A stretch of DNA of 64,000 nt, taken from positions 93,192-157,191 of the forward strand of contig WEDG01005379.1 in NCBI GenBank assembly GCA_017591395.1, in the 5' to 3' direction. This DNA is from Schistocephalus solidus. Taxonomy: Eukaryota; Platyhelminthes; Cestoda; Diphyllobothriidea; Diphyllobothriidae. Shown piece by piece: positions 25,304-36,654 of the stretch (positions are counted from its first letter, which is position 1; each line of letters starts with the position of its first letter). Made by a program: the position numbers and the translations under genes. Below the pieces are notes generated by a model. That model had not been told where the DNA came from, did not search any database, and worked only from the letters and a program-made list of their open reading frames with translations.

Positions 25304-25884
25304 TCATTTGTTTTTTTTTGCACTCGTTAGGGATGCATAATTGCAGCTGATGAACCGAAAGCATTGATTAATAGACAACCAATCGCAGTTTTTTCTCAAC
25401 TTCTTTCGTATGTCTTTGTGATCAGCCACATAATACAATACAGTTTGGGCTTCTCATCCATTGCCGGAAGTTCGTTTACACTGTTATGCTAGTTCCAGGA
25501 TAGGCATCACAGTTACAGCAAATGTTTTCTTCTGCGTAATTTCAATGTTTTACATCTTTGTTGAATTTTTATTTCGCCGAAGGCCATCGCAAATAACTGA
25601 AGCGTTGAATCAACTTATTATCCGAAAAGCATTGTCAACATTCAACGTTTGACTTGAGAGTCAATAAAGACATGCATAATTAGTCACAGAGACGTAAACT
25701 CGTAAAAGTAAATTTTAATGTCTGTAATGGTAACATGTTTGTAGAGATTGAATCCAAGTAAGTGCTGTGTGCTCAAAAAAGCCCTTTAGCACAATTAAAC
25801 CCAGCATCGAAGTATTTTGACGTTAGAAGTTATGGGAAGGATGCCTTTTATGGCCACTAAACAGAAAATTGCCGTAGCCGTGCC
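25304..25884. other. Anonymous DNA between PLE-end repeats
   Basis: AT-rich, with no recognised coding or repeat sequence. Confidence 0.4.
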
Positions 25885-26272
25885 GTAGTATAGCAACGGC
25901 ATCCTATACCCTGTGAACGAGTTACCCTTATCTGATACAGTCTTTGAAGATGCGTTCGAGTCGGAATCCGAAACGTCAGGCGAATAAAGCTCTTGTCCCA
26001 GCGATCGCATCAACTTCTTTTAAATTACTTCCTGGTACTCGCATTTTCGCTTGTAAGTGATAAGGTTTTTATTAGTTTAACTGTAGGGTTATGTTAAGAG
26101 TAGGGCTAGGATTAAGATTAAATTGACCATTTACTTTTGTGTTAGTGTTAAGAAACGGGTGAATGATTCCGCTAAAATGACCACCTGCAGGCCTCTTCTG
26201 CTTCTTTGAAAACTACGCTGACTGCAATTAAAATCACTCCTGTTTTCGCATTATGCTGGCGCAAAGGATGCA
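25885..26272 (+). repeat. PLE end plus telomere-like block, copy 1
   Basis: From GGCATCCTATACCCTGTGAA through the PLE-end core and CTTCCTGGTACTCGCATTTT, then a telomere-like GTAGGGTTATGTTAAGAGTA and TAGGGCTAGGATTAAGATTA, then CTTTGAAAACTACGCTGACT and CATTATGCTGGCGCAAAGGA. It is close to identical with 27497-27919. Confidence 0.75.
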
Positions 26273-26274
26273 CC

Positions 26275-26588
26275 CGTATCTGATACTGTCTCTGATGATG
26301 GGTTTGAATCGGAATCCGAAACGACAGGCGAATAAAGCTCTTGTCCCAGCGATCGCATCAACTTCTTTTCAACCGTGTGTATTATATGCAAATATCTGTG
26401 GAGGAGGTTGGCCTAATGGTTACAGACGTGCCTTAACGACATCTCACCAGGTTTATCCCTAGTCACGTTACCGAATTCCTCTTAAATGAACACAAAGGTG
26501 TGCAGAAATACCTATTTCACATTCCTCCAGAGGTACTGAGTCCAGGGATAAACGGCTGTAAAAAGGCACTGCAAGGATTGTCCATGAA
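26275..26588 (+). repeat. PLE-end-containing direct repeat, copy 2
   Basis: Second copy of the repeat at 24987-25303, with a handful of base differences. It starts directly after the CGCAAAGGATGCACC that also ends the neighbouring copy at 25885-26272. Confidence 0.75.
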
Positions 26589-27496
26589 CATAGCTGCTTG
26601 AAAAATTGTTTTCTTTCTTTGGTATCCAACTGTTTGCAATTTTTTGAACACCTTACGAAACCCTCAAACACAAGTGGACAGGATTAAAAATGGTACCTTA
26701 TAGGCAGAATAGCATTTACAATACAAACAATGAATCCCTTAATTACTCAACAACCAAATACATATAAAAAAGATAGATTGACCGATTCATATATTTGTTA
26801 GGTAGATACATTAAAAGCCGAAGACCATAAAAATAAAGTTAGCATTCATTAATAGTATGTAAAAGTTAAAAATAAAGCAAACATCATAATTAGCAGACAT
26901 CAGTTAGTTAAAGCTGATAGGGAACGTTAAGTGGTTGAAGTACTAGCCGTTTTAACCACGACGCAGGGTCAAAAATACTGGATCCGATTTCTAAATCTGC
27001 ATCCAAAAACATTCTTTTAAGTTGACGGGCCTTGTGCACCATCGTCCATCTCGGCCAACTGACAGTGTCTAATTCTGATTTGCCTTAAAGCTATTTAAAA
27101 GACATTCCATTGCGATAAAGGTGTAGAAACTACGTCAGAATGCATCTGGCATACACTGAGTCTTTGTGAGCTTTTAAATCAGTGTGTGAGATACTTACTT
27201 TTTGATGCTTTTTTTCCCATAAACAGTAATGTGTGCCAATAATGCCCTCAATGTTTGAAACCCCAATCTGCACTACGATTGACTCGAAATATCAGTCTAG
27301 ATGTATCTATTAAAACCTTGTATTAGCTTCACGTGTGTTTTTAATGAGTTTTGGGCGGGATTTATAATTTGGCACCTTTTAAGTTAACAGGAAGCATACT
27401 GAGGATTACAGCTAGATAAACCATGTGCTGCCTGTTAAAACTCTATGCATTGCCACTACAAGCGAAAATGCGAATCACAGGAAGTAATTGAGTGCA
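26589..27496. other. Anonymous AT-rich DNA, no gene seen
   Basis: No motif-bearing frame. A weak telomere-like or PLE-end trace (ACTACAAGCGAAAATGCGAA) starts near 27456. Confidence 0.4.
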
Positions 27497-27919
27497 GTAT
27501 CATATTGACGGTATCCTATAAATACTGCAACTCCCTGTGAACGAGTTACCCTTATCTGATACTGTCTCAGATGATGGATTCGAGTTGGAATCCGAAACGT
27601 CAGGCGAATAAAGCTCTTGTCCCAGCGATCGCATCAACTTCTTTTAAATTACTTCCCGGTACTCGCATTTTCGCTTGTAAGTGATAAGGTTTTTATTAGT
27701 TTAACTGTAGGGTTATGTTAAGAGTAGGGCTAAATTGAATTGTGCAAGTTTAAATTGATTAAATTGACCATTTACTTTTGTGTTCGTGTTAAGACACGGG
27801 TGAATGATTCCGCTAAAATGACCACCTGCATGCCTCTTCTGCCTACTTTGAAAACTACGCTGACTGCAATTAAAATCACTCCTGTTTTCGCATTATGCTG
27901 GCGCAAAGGATGCACCTAC
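27497..27919 (+). repeat. PLE end plus telomere-like block, copy 2
   Basis: Copy of 25885-26272 with an extra short segment near 27732-27757 (AAATTGAATTGTGCAAGTTT). It retains ATCCTATAAATACTGCAACT, which is also present at the PLE 1 right end and may be part of a promoter-like region. Confidence 0.75.
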
Positions 27920-28010
27920 ATTCACAGACTCGTATCTCACTAAGGCAACTGTCGGTTTGAAAAACGTCACTTTTTATAAGGGAGTTTTGGCAGAGCTGAA
28001 TAAGCCCTTT

Positions 28011-28056
28011 TGCTTAGTTGTGAAAAAATTGGCGGCCTCGGTGGATTTTCGATTTT
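28011..28056 (-). repeat. Fragment of the tRNA-like repeat unit
   Basis: AGTTGTGAAAAAATTGGCGG and CCTCGGTGGATTTTCG match the start of the minus-strand copies at 45170 and 46957. Only the T-arm edge and flank remain. Confidence 0.55.
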
Positions 28057-30159
28057 TTAATCTTTTTACTAGAAGTGAAACTCTTTCTTTGCCAGCTATC
28101 TTCCAACAAGCAGCTGACTCGCAAAAAGTACGACATTTCACTTTAATTTGATATGCCATTTTCGGAACCTGTTCTCGTAACCACGAGGGTGATGATATGA
28201 ATGCCGGTCCTGTTTCATGTTAGGAAAGTTTATTTAGTGTGTGCTAAGATCGTCCGTTTTGGGAATAAAATTTTGAAAGTTTTACGTACATCAATGTGGC
28301 TTACTTCACAGGAGTAAATAAACAAATTTTATGCACGGGGTTTTCTTGCAAAATATATTTTAAAATAATATCGAGTAATTAGAATGGATAGAACATGGCT
28401 GTTCCGCAATAACGGGGCCACCTAATGAGTTTGCAGTTCTTCACATCTGGATTGGGATTGAGGCACGCTGGAAACGTTAGCCATGTTAAGTTTGAAATAG
28501 TTGGCAGCAGCGACCAAAAGAATGACGCCAACCCGTTGATACATTTATTTATTTCTAAAATCGACAACATTCGGCCACTCTTCGTAGGTAACAAATGCTT
28601 AGAGAGGTGCAACTGATGGATTTTGAACGAGACGCGATTTCTGTGTTGTAGTGAATATATATTAGCAGTAGAGTGCGGATGACACATGAATAGATAGAAA
28701 AGCCTAGTGAATACCTGAATTTCAGATCCTGTAAAAGTAGCGCAAGAAACAACTATGTGGAAGGACAAGGAGTTAAAACCTCAGGCGACAGGATAAGTAT
28801 TGTGCGAGTTTTCTGCGAGAGGCAGTAACACATGTTCCATCAAGCGAGATTGGGCGTTAGCGTTCTCAAGGATCACAATTCATTGAGCATAAAGTTTGCA
28901 TCCTTATACGCTTATTAGAAGCCTCGGCGAATAACGCCATTGACGGAGTACCACAGGAACAATGGATCGGCCGGGCTGGAATCCACTCCCCGGCACCGAG
29001 CAGTGGCACAAGGTGGCCTCCTCTGATGAAAAGAAATTTAATTGGACTGGCTCGGGTGGTCGGAACTATTACCGGTATTATCCGCATCAAGAATCCTAGA
29101 CCCACAGAAGACGGTCATATGGAGATTTTGAGTGGATAAGCTGAGAAGTTTTCACTTGGCGCAAGATTTTGAAGTTGGTGTTTTTACAGGAAAATCAGAA
29201 AGCCCAACCATACAGCAGATTGTCTATCTCGTGAAATGTCAAAGGAAACTCTAAAATGAGTTTTCTATTTTAAAAAAATCCCTAAATTATAGTTGTGCAA
29301 TTTAATATCGTTCAGCCTAATCCCAGGATATTTCATTTACTGCAAGATGCCACCTTTTGAACGCGTTTATATCGGACTACCTGAAAAACCCATATGCTGT
29401 AAAAAATGGTTACTTAATTGGTTTGCATTTTCCATTTCTATGCGTTCAACTATAATGTATAGAAAACGTGCATAAAAGATTCTTTATTGTTCTCATAGGG
29501 TAGCAAATTACGTCTTCTTCAGCACAAATTTGCGAAATATTATTTTAAAATCAAGCGTTCTTAAAATTTTGGGACAGACTCTGTACGTGTGTGCTTAACT
29601 TACACCTCCTTTGCTCCTCGGTGCTTTGAAATAGCATTTGACATAGTTACTAACTAACTCTCTCATCCCGCATTCATTGGTAGCCCGCAGAAATGCGTAC
29701 TAAGAAATTAGCATCAGTAGGAATTGATGCAGTGTGCGGAAAATGTACTCCATTTTGGGGTTAAAAATAACGTGGAAAAACTCATCTTAGAAAAAAAACA
29801 GACAACCGCAGAACCAATAATTTTATTGGACTGACGTATTCCATTAGTCCGCGAAACCACCATTTAAGACAAGAGGACGGAGGCAGTATGCGCTCGACGT
29901 GTGTACTAGCCATTGGGTGTTTGTTACATACTTATTCCCACACCCTGTCTGCATTAAAAATTACAAATTCCTTGTTGTGGATCTTGTAATTGGCCGGCAA
30001 TGCCTGCGTCACTTCTCGACAATTTAGCGTTGCATTTCCGCATGTAGAGGGATATCATTTTAATATTGTTTCAAATTATGAATGAAGGCTCTCAGCTTAA
30101 GTCGACCAAAGGAACATACAACTAGTAGTTCCTTTCGTCGTAATATTTAGTATAAGAGA
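28057..30159. other. Anonymous DNA, no gene seen
   Basis: Short frames on both strands (up to 129 codons on the minus strand near 28379-28768) without recognised motifs. Confidence 0.4.
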
Positions 30160-30315
30160 AGAATAAAACGCGGTCGTTCACCTAATGTTTCGAGTTTAGG
30201 CCCGAAACCACCATCAGAGAAAGCATCAGGTATGAGAGTACTTCATGCACAAGAGGTTGGAGCATTTATAGGATGCAGTCGTTATGCTACCGCAAACCTA
30301 TCAAAATCAATGGCT
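30160..30315 (+). repeat. Diverged PLE end
   Basis: TTTCGAGTTTAGGCCCGAAA, CACCATCAGAGAAAGCATCA, TTTATAGGATGCAGTCGTTA and AATCAATGGCTCCCCGTTTC keep the order seen at 22540-22670 at low similarity. Confidence 0.55.
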
Positions 30316-31615
30316 CCCCGTTTCATCGAAGATGGTTTCTTTTGGTGAGATACTTATTTTATGACTGGCACTGAAGGTGTCAATTGGTACAATTTTAAAA
30401 TCAGTATTGTATGTTGGTGTGCGAATGACTCGGCCATTCGGCTTACCGACGCTGGCCCTCGGGCGGCTGATTACTCGGAGGGAAAAATTCATTTCACTTG
30501 CTAATAGACTGAAGTTCAGTGAACTAGGACTCAAGTAGCTGGTATATCTTTATTCATCTACCGAAATAAGGGTCTTTCCTTTCCCAAAACCCTAGAGCAG
30601 ATATGCCATGCTTAGCTAATTTGCTTATAAATTGTGAATATTTTATTACAGTCCTAGTTAAAAACAGCGAAAAAAATAATTTAATTTTTAATTCAGCTAT
30701 TTTTAATTAGTGCGCCTAGCGTTTCCGCACATACTTGGTTCGCAGGTAAAGAGGACAATAAACCTGTGTGTTCTAAATTGACGGGTACAACGACAGCTTT
30801 TCTGCAACATGGTTTTGTACAAAAATTTTCTTTCACATGCAACGCAGGAGCCTATCAGGTTAAGGAGGAAATCCGCAAACCGCATCAATTGGAAAATCAT
30901 GCGTCACAACAATCAAAAATATTAGTAAGGGGTTGAATATATTTCTGAAGTTTTAAGCATATCGCCATGCCAATCATCTTGAAAAAAACAGAAGACAAGT
31001 CATCCAAACCTAAAATTAAAAATTGAACTTCTCCTAAGAACAGTTGGACCATGAAAAATGACCAAAATATTTAGGCAAGCCTTTATACAGAAAGGAATCT
31101 GCACGCGAGCTTTAAGTTCTACACTATATTAAGCTCAGCGGCCGATTACGTTAATTTATTTATAGTTATTCAAACGTGCGTTACATCCAACTCAAATTCG
31201 TTTCCAACGTACACAAGACTCTAGCGGAAAGACCCGTTTAAGGTGAGTTTGGATGCTCATATAAGAGTGTCGTTGGGGATGACGAGTCCAAATAGGTGCG
31301 CAAAAAACGAAAAACGCCCAACACCAAATATAGGTATCAGGTTTTAACGGGTAATATCATCTCTATAAGAAGTGGGATTACAATGAAGTCCGCACCAGTA
31401 GGAAATCTGTACAAGCTGACATTTATACATGATAAGAAACAGCATATGAACTCTGATAACAGCATACCAACTCAGAAAAATTAGCGTAGCCTGAAGGAAC
31501 TAGAGGGCTTTTGGTTATTACCAGAGAAAAAAAGAATTCGATATGAACAGGGGGACGGAACTCGCTTTTATCTGCCAGAAACCAGCACAGAAGCCAATAC
31601 AGGTATATATATGCA
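30316..31615. other. Anonymous DNA, no gene seen
   Basis: Nothing recognised on either strand. Confidence 0.4.
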
Positions 31616-31850
31616 GATAAGGGTTTCCCGGCAAAGACAAGGGAGACTAGAATAGCCAATTCTGGCTTATTAGCCATCATTAGCCAGTCATGGCCAATCA
31701 AAAGGGTGGATCGGCTGATCTTCGAAAGTGGAATCATTGGTCATTGAGCGTAAAACTCTAACATTGAACCACGGGCCCAGTATCTTGTCGGTTGTGATCG
31801 GGAATATAAATATTAATAGTGTGCCGCTCACCGACCTGATTACATAATAT
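31616..31850 (-). repeat. SINE family 2 copy
   Basis: Plus-strand text GGCAAAGACAAGGGAGACTA, then GAATAGCCAATTCTGGCTTA, then a decayed tRNA head ending ACCACGGGCCCAGTATCTTG and GATCGGGAATA mirrors the copy at 1488-1650. Confidence 0.55.
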
Positions 31851-31939
31851 GCTCGTCCAGCTGTATCTTAAGGATACATCTTGAGCCCTCATAGGCATTT
31901 ACATAACACAAGTGGAATAGGCAGATAAAGTGGTACCAA

Positions 31940-32115
31940 CAACCAACCATATGACGGGCCCGTGGTTCGATAATACAGTGTCCCATTCACGAACCAAAGA
32001 GCCCGGGTTAAAAGCTCAAGTGATGCACGCGTGGGATTGGGTATGACTGGCTGATGACGGCTCATATGCCAGAAATGGCCATTCTGACCTCCCTTTCTTA
32101 ATCGATACAAACTTA
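31940..32115 (+). repeat. SINE family 2 copy, inverted relative to its neighbour
   Basis: ACGGGCCCGTGGTTCGATAA is the tRNA-head start, then CGGGTTAAAAGCTC, a TGGGATTGGGTATGACTGGC body and GGCCATTCTGACCTCCCTTT. It lies about 90 bases from the minus-strand copy, so the pair can fold back. Confidence 0.5.
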
Positions 32116-32225
32116 TCTGCCTATGGCACTAGTCTCTACGCGACTGCTTGCGAGGGCTCTTAATTGACCCCAAGAGACCAATGAATGATCATATTTCGTA
32201 ACCAGATCGGTGAGCGCCACACTAT

Positions 32226-33118
32226 CATACTATTTCCCTCCCCCGCCTTCGGTCTTCTTGACTCTGTGATGGCACCGGGCTCAGATTGGGGAGGAGGAGA
32301 GAGTGCGGTAGCAATAAGCGCCGTGGGTTGGAAGGTCGTCAACTGACAATTACATTTAGACCTTGCATTCAGTTCAATGTGTGTTGTGTGGAGTGGCTGA
32401 CTGGTGGTCTGAGAGTCAGGATGCGATGGCTCCTTCTTAACGTGACCTCTGGCTATCTCACGCGTGTGAGATGTAAGTCGTCAAACCCCCTGTTTTGTGA
32501 AATCCTGGTGCTTGTGTTTGGGGGGCCAGGGTGTGTACGTAGTACACGTAGACGAGGTCACCAGTAGCTGCGCCCACTTCCGCATCAGACAACTGACCGG
32601 CTCGGACGGTGGTCTGATTGTGGGGGTGGGGGAGAGAGCGAGATCGACGGCTCAGCACACTTTCCTCACTATAAACAAACTGACGCGCTTGAAAATATCA
32701 CGGTGCGCTAAAAGCCGTGGCTTGGAAGGTTGCCAACTGACGGGATAACTCGGGCCGCGTGGTCAGCCCAATGTGTGTTTCGTGTGGAGTGGCTGACTGG
32801 CAGACTGAGAGTCAGGCTGCAATGGCTCCTTCTTAATGTGGCCTTTATGGCACTCCCTCTCCGTGGGATCCGAGCCAGGTGTGGTGGTACACCCAGGGGC
32901 GGCTCCGGCCACGCCAGCCACCTGCGCCCTCTCCCATCTCCGTCTTCTTGACTATGTCTTGACACCGGGCTCAGGTGGGGGAGAAGGAGAGAGTGCGGTA
33001 GATGCAGCGCAATTTTACTATCCTTTTAAACTAAATCACGCGCAAGTCACCGTCCCTGCACCACCCTTCCGTTAAGCATACGGTGGACATCGTCGGACTA
33101 CGACGGTCGAACTGTCAT
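32226..33118 (+). repeat. Composite GC-rich repeat D, two units
   Basis: The reverse complement matches 50695-52020 in the same order. Landmarks are GTCTTCTTGACTCTGTGATG, GTGGAGTGGCTGACTGGTGG, CAGACAACTGACCGGCTCGG, CACTATAAACAAACTGACGC, GTGGTACACCCAGGGGCGGC and GCGCAAGTCACCGTCCCTGC. The sub-block starting GTGGAGTGGCTGACTGG appears twice, at about 32389 and 32787. Open frames of 60-93 codons over it are not conserved as proteins. It is noncoding and of unknown class. Confidence 0.75.
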
Positions 33119-33396
33119 CATAATATTTATTAGTTTATATAAAACAGATATGGCAATCTGAGGGCCACAAATGACAATATAAACACTGTCCCACGGTGTG
33201 GATACGACATATATGATGTGCGCCCGAATTAGCCTATGATGAAACAGGTTGCCCAGCCTCTCTCGCACTGTCTTTTCCCCCACCCACCATGTTCGATGGC
33301 AAAACCAGGTTAAATCAATGGGAGGCGAAGTTGGGCGGTGTGACTTACAAAGTTAAACAGCGCGTCCGCATGTTCCGCTTCACGTACCGAGCTAAA

Positions 33397-33819
33397 CTAA
33401 AGATCGTGCTTCTCAATCAAGTGGGTAGCCCAGGGTTGTGTATGTGCAGGTGGGGTGAAGTATTGTGAATTGATTTGAACTGTGTCCTTATACTGGAGAA
33501 TTTCCTGGCTGTGCATATGGCGGAATAGGCTGATGTGATCGACGAATTTCCTGAATTGATGTGAGCAAGCCTGTCGTATATGGCGAGCGCATATCGGGAT
33601 TCCGGACACTAGGTCACCAGACTGAGTGCGATGGCTTCGCAAGTGACCGATCATGCCGATGCGTGATTGCAACCTGCGGTGGCAAGGAGTGAACTTTGAA
33701 CTCAATTCAACTTGGAAATAGAAGAACGATGGTGGTAATAGTAGTGACCAAGATGGCGAAAACCTCATCATTTGTAATGCTGGGGTTGATGTTTTTGAGA
33801 TTGGAGGTGGGTTTCTCAT
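33397..33819 (-). pseudogene. Zinc-finger module remnant of the 52-kb LINE type
   Basis: A minus-strand frame reads SRIGMIGHLRSHRTQSGDLV near its middle. That is the helix and linker of the C2H2 fingers carried by the LINE at 52257-53060. A second, decayed finger follows (HISLFRHMHSQE). The CxxC halves are largely lost. It is detached from any RT sequence and lies just beyond composite repeat D, the same neighbourhood as in arm B. No function is expected. Confidence 0.6.
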
Positions 33820-34179
33820 GTTAACATTGCAATAGCTCTTTCGTAAAAGTACACATGCTTTCTGGCGATGGTGGATTCAGCAATTATTCTGCCATTGTCA
33901 GTATTCTCAAGAGATTTTCCAAAAGATATACTTTTTCGTTTAGGATTGCGAAGGATTATAAAAATAACAGTTTACCTCTGCGCAGCGTTCTTGGACGTTC
34001 ATTCTGCCACAGATTAATAGCTCACTTATATTGGTAGACTCAATTAAACCTGAAATATAAGCACATGAGGAAATGGACTTTCTAAACAAACGGCTGCAAT
34101 GAAAATACTTTTGAGAAAATGAAATTTATACCCTAAGTGGGATCATCTTATGTATGCAACCATAAATATAACCGGTTTC
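33820..34179. other. Anonymous DNA, no gene seen
   Basis: Nothing recognised. Confidence 0.4.
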
Positions 34180-34262
34180 AGTCGACGGGACACGAACCTG
34201 AGCCTCAGTGGTAAAGAGAGAGACCCAACGGCCACATGAACGACCGATCCCGATTCAAAGCT
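34180..34262 (-). repeat. tRNA-like sequence with B box
   Basis: On the minus strand GGTTCGTGTCCCGTC resembles a B box and T arm, preceded about 30 bases upstream by GGCCGTTGGGTC. The fold is incomplete. Possibly another SINE head. Confidence 0.3.
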
Positions 34263-34869
34263 CCAGTACCCATTCTGGAAAGCCAGTGGTACTTTGCGAT
34301 TACAGCACACATGCCATAAAGTGTATGTGTCTGTCAATAAAGTAAAACATAAAGCAAAACGCAATACAAGGTCTTAATCTCCCCCTCCCCATGAACTCCC
34401 TCTTCAGAAAGCTGAGCACCGTCTTTTTGGCTTTTTCACTAACGAAAGAATTTTTGGAAATTTTTAGTCCGTTCCAAAGTCTTCTACATTTTCCCCAGCT
34501 CTATAAAAACACTGTTAGACTAAATTTAAATTATGAATTATGTGAGAAGTTGGCAAGATCAGTGGTTTTAGGAAGACGTTAGTGTGTTAGGATGACAAAA
34601 AATTTCCAAAAAACACAAAAATCGGTCATTTTGCACTGACACATGTGACGTAGAGAATAGAGTTTTTGGTTGGTTCAGAACGAACAGTCAAGAACGTACT
34701 CCGTATACAAGGCCAATGTTGTATCTTTTAAGATTAATCGAAATGCAAGTGATCCAAGCAGTTGGATGAGTAACACTCCATCCGAAACGTATTTTACAAC
34801 AAACTACGACAAGTTTATGTCAAACCTATAGCCAGACAAATACCTAGGGAATTTCTTGCTAGGTCCCAG

Positions 34870-35330
34870 ATGTGCATGATATACCAAGTTTTACGCGTCC
34901 AAGGGACGGCTTGCGCAACTCTTTGAAGTGTGTCGGAAGACAGAATCCGGTTCTTCAATCAAACTTTACTTCAGATAACTCAACATGAATATTTTATCAT
35001 CTGCACAGTATGCAGGTTGCACTTAGATTATGAGCGTTTAGCCAATTTATTTTCCCATGAATATCGGTCTCTTTCATAATGTGTACTAAGTAGATCTAAC
35101 CGAACAGAAATTCAACTTGTTCTTAGATCTGTTCCCCCAATAAAACTTAAGGCATGTCACCTGAACCAAAATGCAGTTTGATGCTAACATAATATTTAAA
35201 AGCGACAGAAGGCCTAAGGGAGTTTTTATTTTTCAGAACTTAAAACTTGGGTCCATTTTAGGAACGAAGTCATGAACTTTCCTTTTTAATTTGTTTCTTC
35301 CACACTTTATATAAATTAACACCGGAAGAA
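34870..35330 (-). repeat. Unclassified repeat F, inverted partner of 16.9-17.3 kb
   Basis: Reverse complement of 16900-17330 with the same block order. Plus-strand landmarks are TGTCGGAAGACAGAATCCGG, TTCCCATGAATATCGGTCTC, GGCATGTCACCTGAACCAAA and TTTGTTTCTTCCACAC. Confidence 0.65.
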
Positions 35331-35703
35331 AATTTAAAAAACAGGGAGAATTTACCAGTTAAGTTCTATGAAATAAGTATATATGAACTTATTATCCACG
35401 TACAAAAATGCCAAGGCTTGAGCTTTATAAAAAATATATAAGCCGTCAGTAAGTTGCTTTATAGAAGGCAAGAGACTAAATAGGTTTATTAGGCATTACG
35501 TTAGATATAAACGGTTTGCATGATGAGAACGTTTTCCAGGTAAAATAAATGAATAACTATATTTTTTCTGGTATTCTGAGTTTATGTGCATTATCTTTGG
35601 ATGACTATTCATGATTCCTCATCTGTTTATCCAAGGAACCGCAAGGAAGGGGATTTTTCCCTTCGTATTGTTTAACGAGAATGCATTATATATATATATA
35701 TCG

Positions 35704-36410
35704 GGGAAATAATTTCTAAAATTATTAAGTGCAGGACATGGAGTCAGGTGATTCGGACATGACTTTTGAGGGTCAGACCCGAAATTTCAATGAACATTTG
35801 GGTCGAAGACAATCAACCACTGTGGAATAACCACGTAATGCCCATTCTACAAACAAGTAGTACTACAAGTAGTATGAATCTTATATGGCACAGATATTTT
35901 ACCGTACTTCCGACATAGGTACTAGCTAAAAGCCCAGACACGTGTTTCGCCGATGTTTCTGCTGCTGCGTGACACAGCAACGAGGGGTTTGGCTCTCAGT
36001 GGGTCCCTCAGCGTTCTCTATGCGGTTTCTGGTATATGGACTCCAGAGAATAATAGGGGAAATAATTTCTGAAATTAGTAAGTGCAGGACATGGAGTCAG
36101 GTGACTCGAACATGACTTTTTAGGGTCAGACCCGAAGAAATAATTTCTGAAATTATTAAGTGCAGGACATTGAGTCAGGTGATCTGGACATGACTTTTTA
36201 AGGTCAGACCCGAGATGTCAATGAGCATTTGGGTTGAAGACAATCAACCACTGTGGAATAACCACGTAATGCCCATTCTAAAAAAGGAGTACTACAAGTA
36301 TTATGCATCTTATATGGCAAAGACGTTATAACGTACTTCCGACATAGATACTAGCTAAAAGCCCACACACGTGTTTCGCCGATTTTTCTGCGGCTGCGTG
36401 ACACAGTTCT
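35704..36410 (+). repeat. Tandem repeat G: a full, a partial and a full unit
   Basis: Unit starts (GGGAAATAATTTCT or GAAATAATTTCTGAAATT) lie at about 35704, 36057 and 36136. The first unit is about 353 bp, the second is cut at about 79 bp, and the third runs about 275 bp. Shared landmarks are GTGCAGGACATGGAGTCAGG, GAAGACAATCAACCACTGTG and TACTTCCGACATAG. It lies on the 3' side of the minus-strand PLE and may be that element's terminal region. Confidence 0.75.
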
Positions 36411-36654
36411 TTGGGAACAAAATAACTTAATTGTGTACATTTTCGAATTTGGTGCCCAAGTTCGTCGTCAGACAAATGGGAATGTACAGAAAACAGTTCA
36501 ACTTAAACAATGCCTAACACAAGATTCTATGGTTGGCTAAAGTTTGAGTCAATAGACGTTGAGTTTTAAGTTATCCGGTCGATAGTGGCTGTTTTCGCCT
36601 CCACTTGACCTTGAGAAATTTTTAATTGGCATCTAAAACGATATGCCTGTTAAT

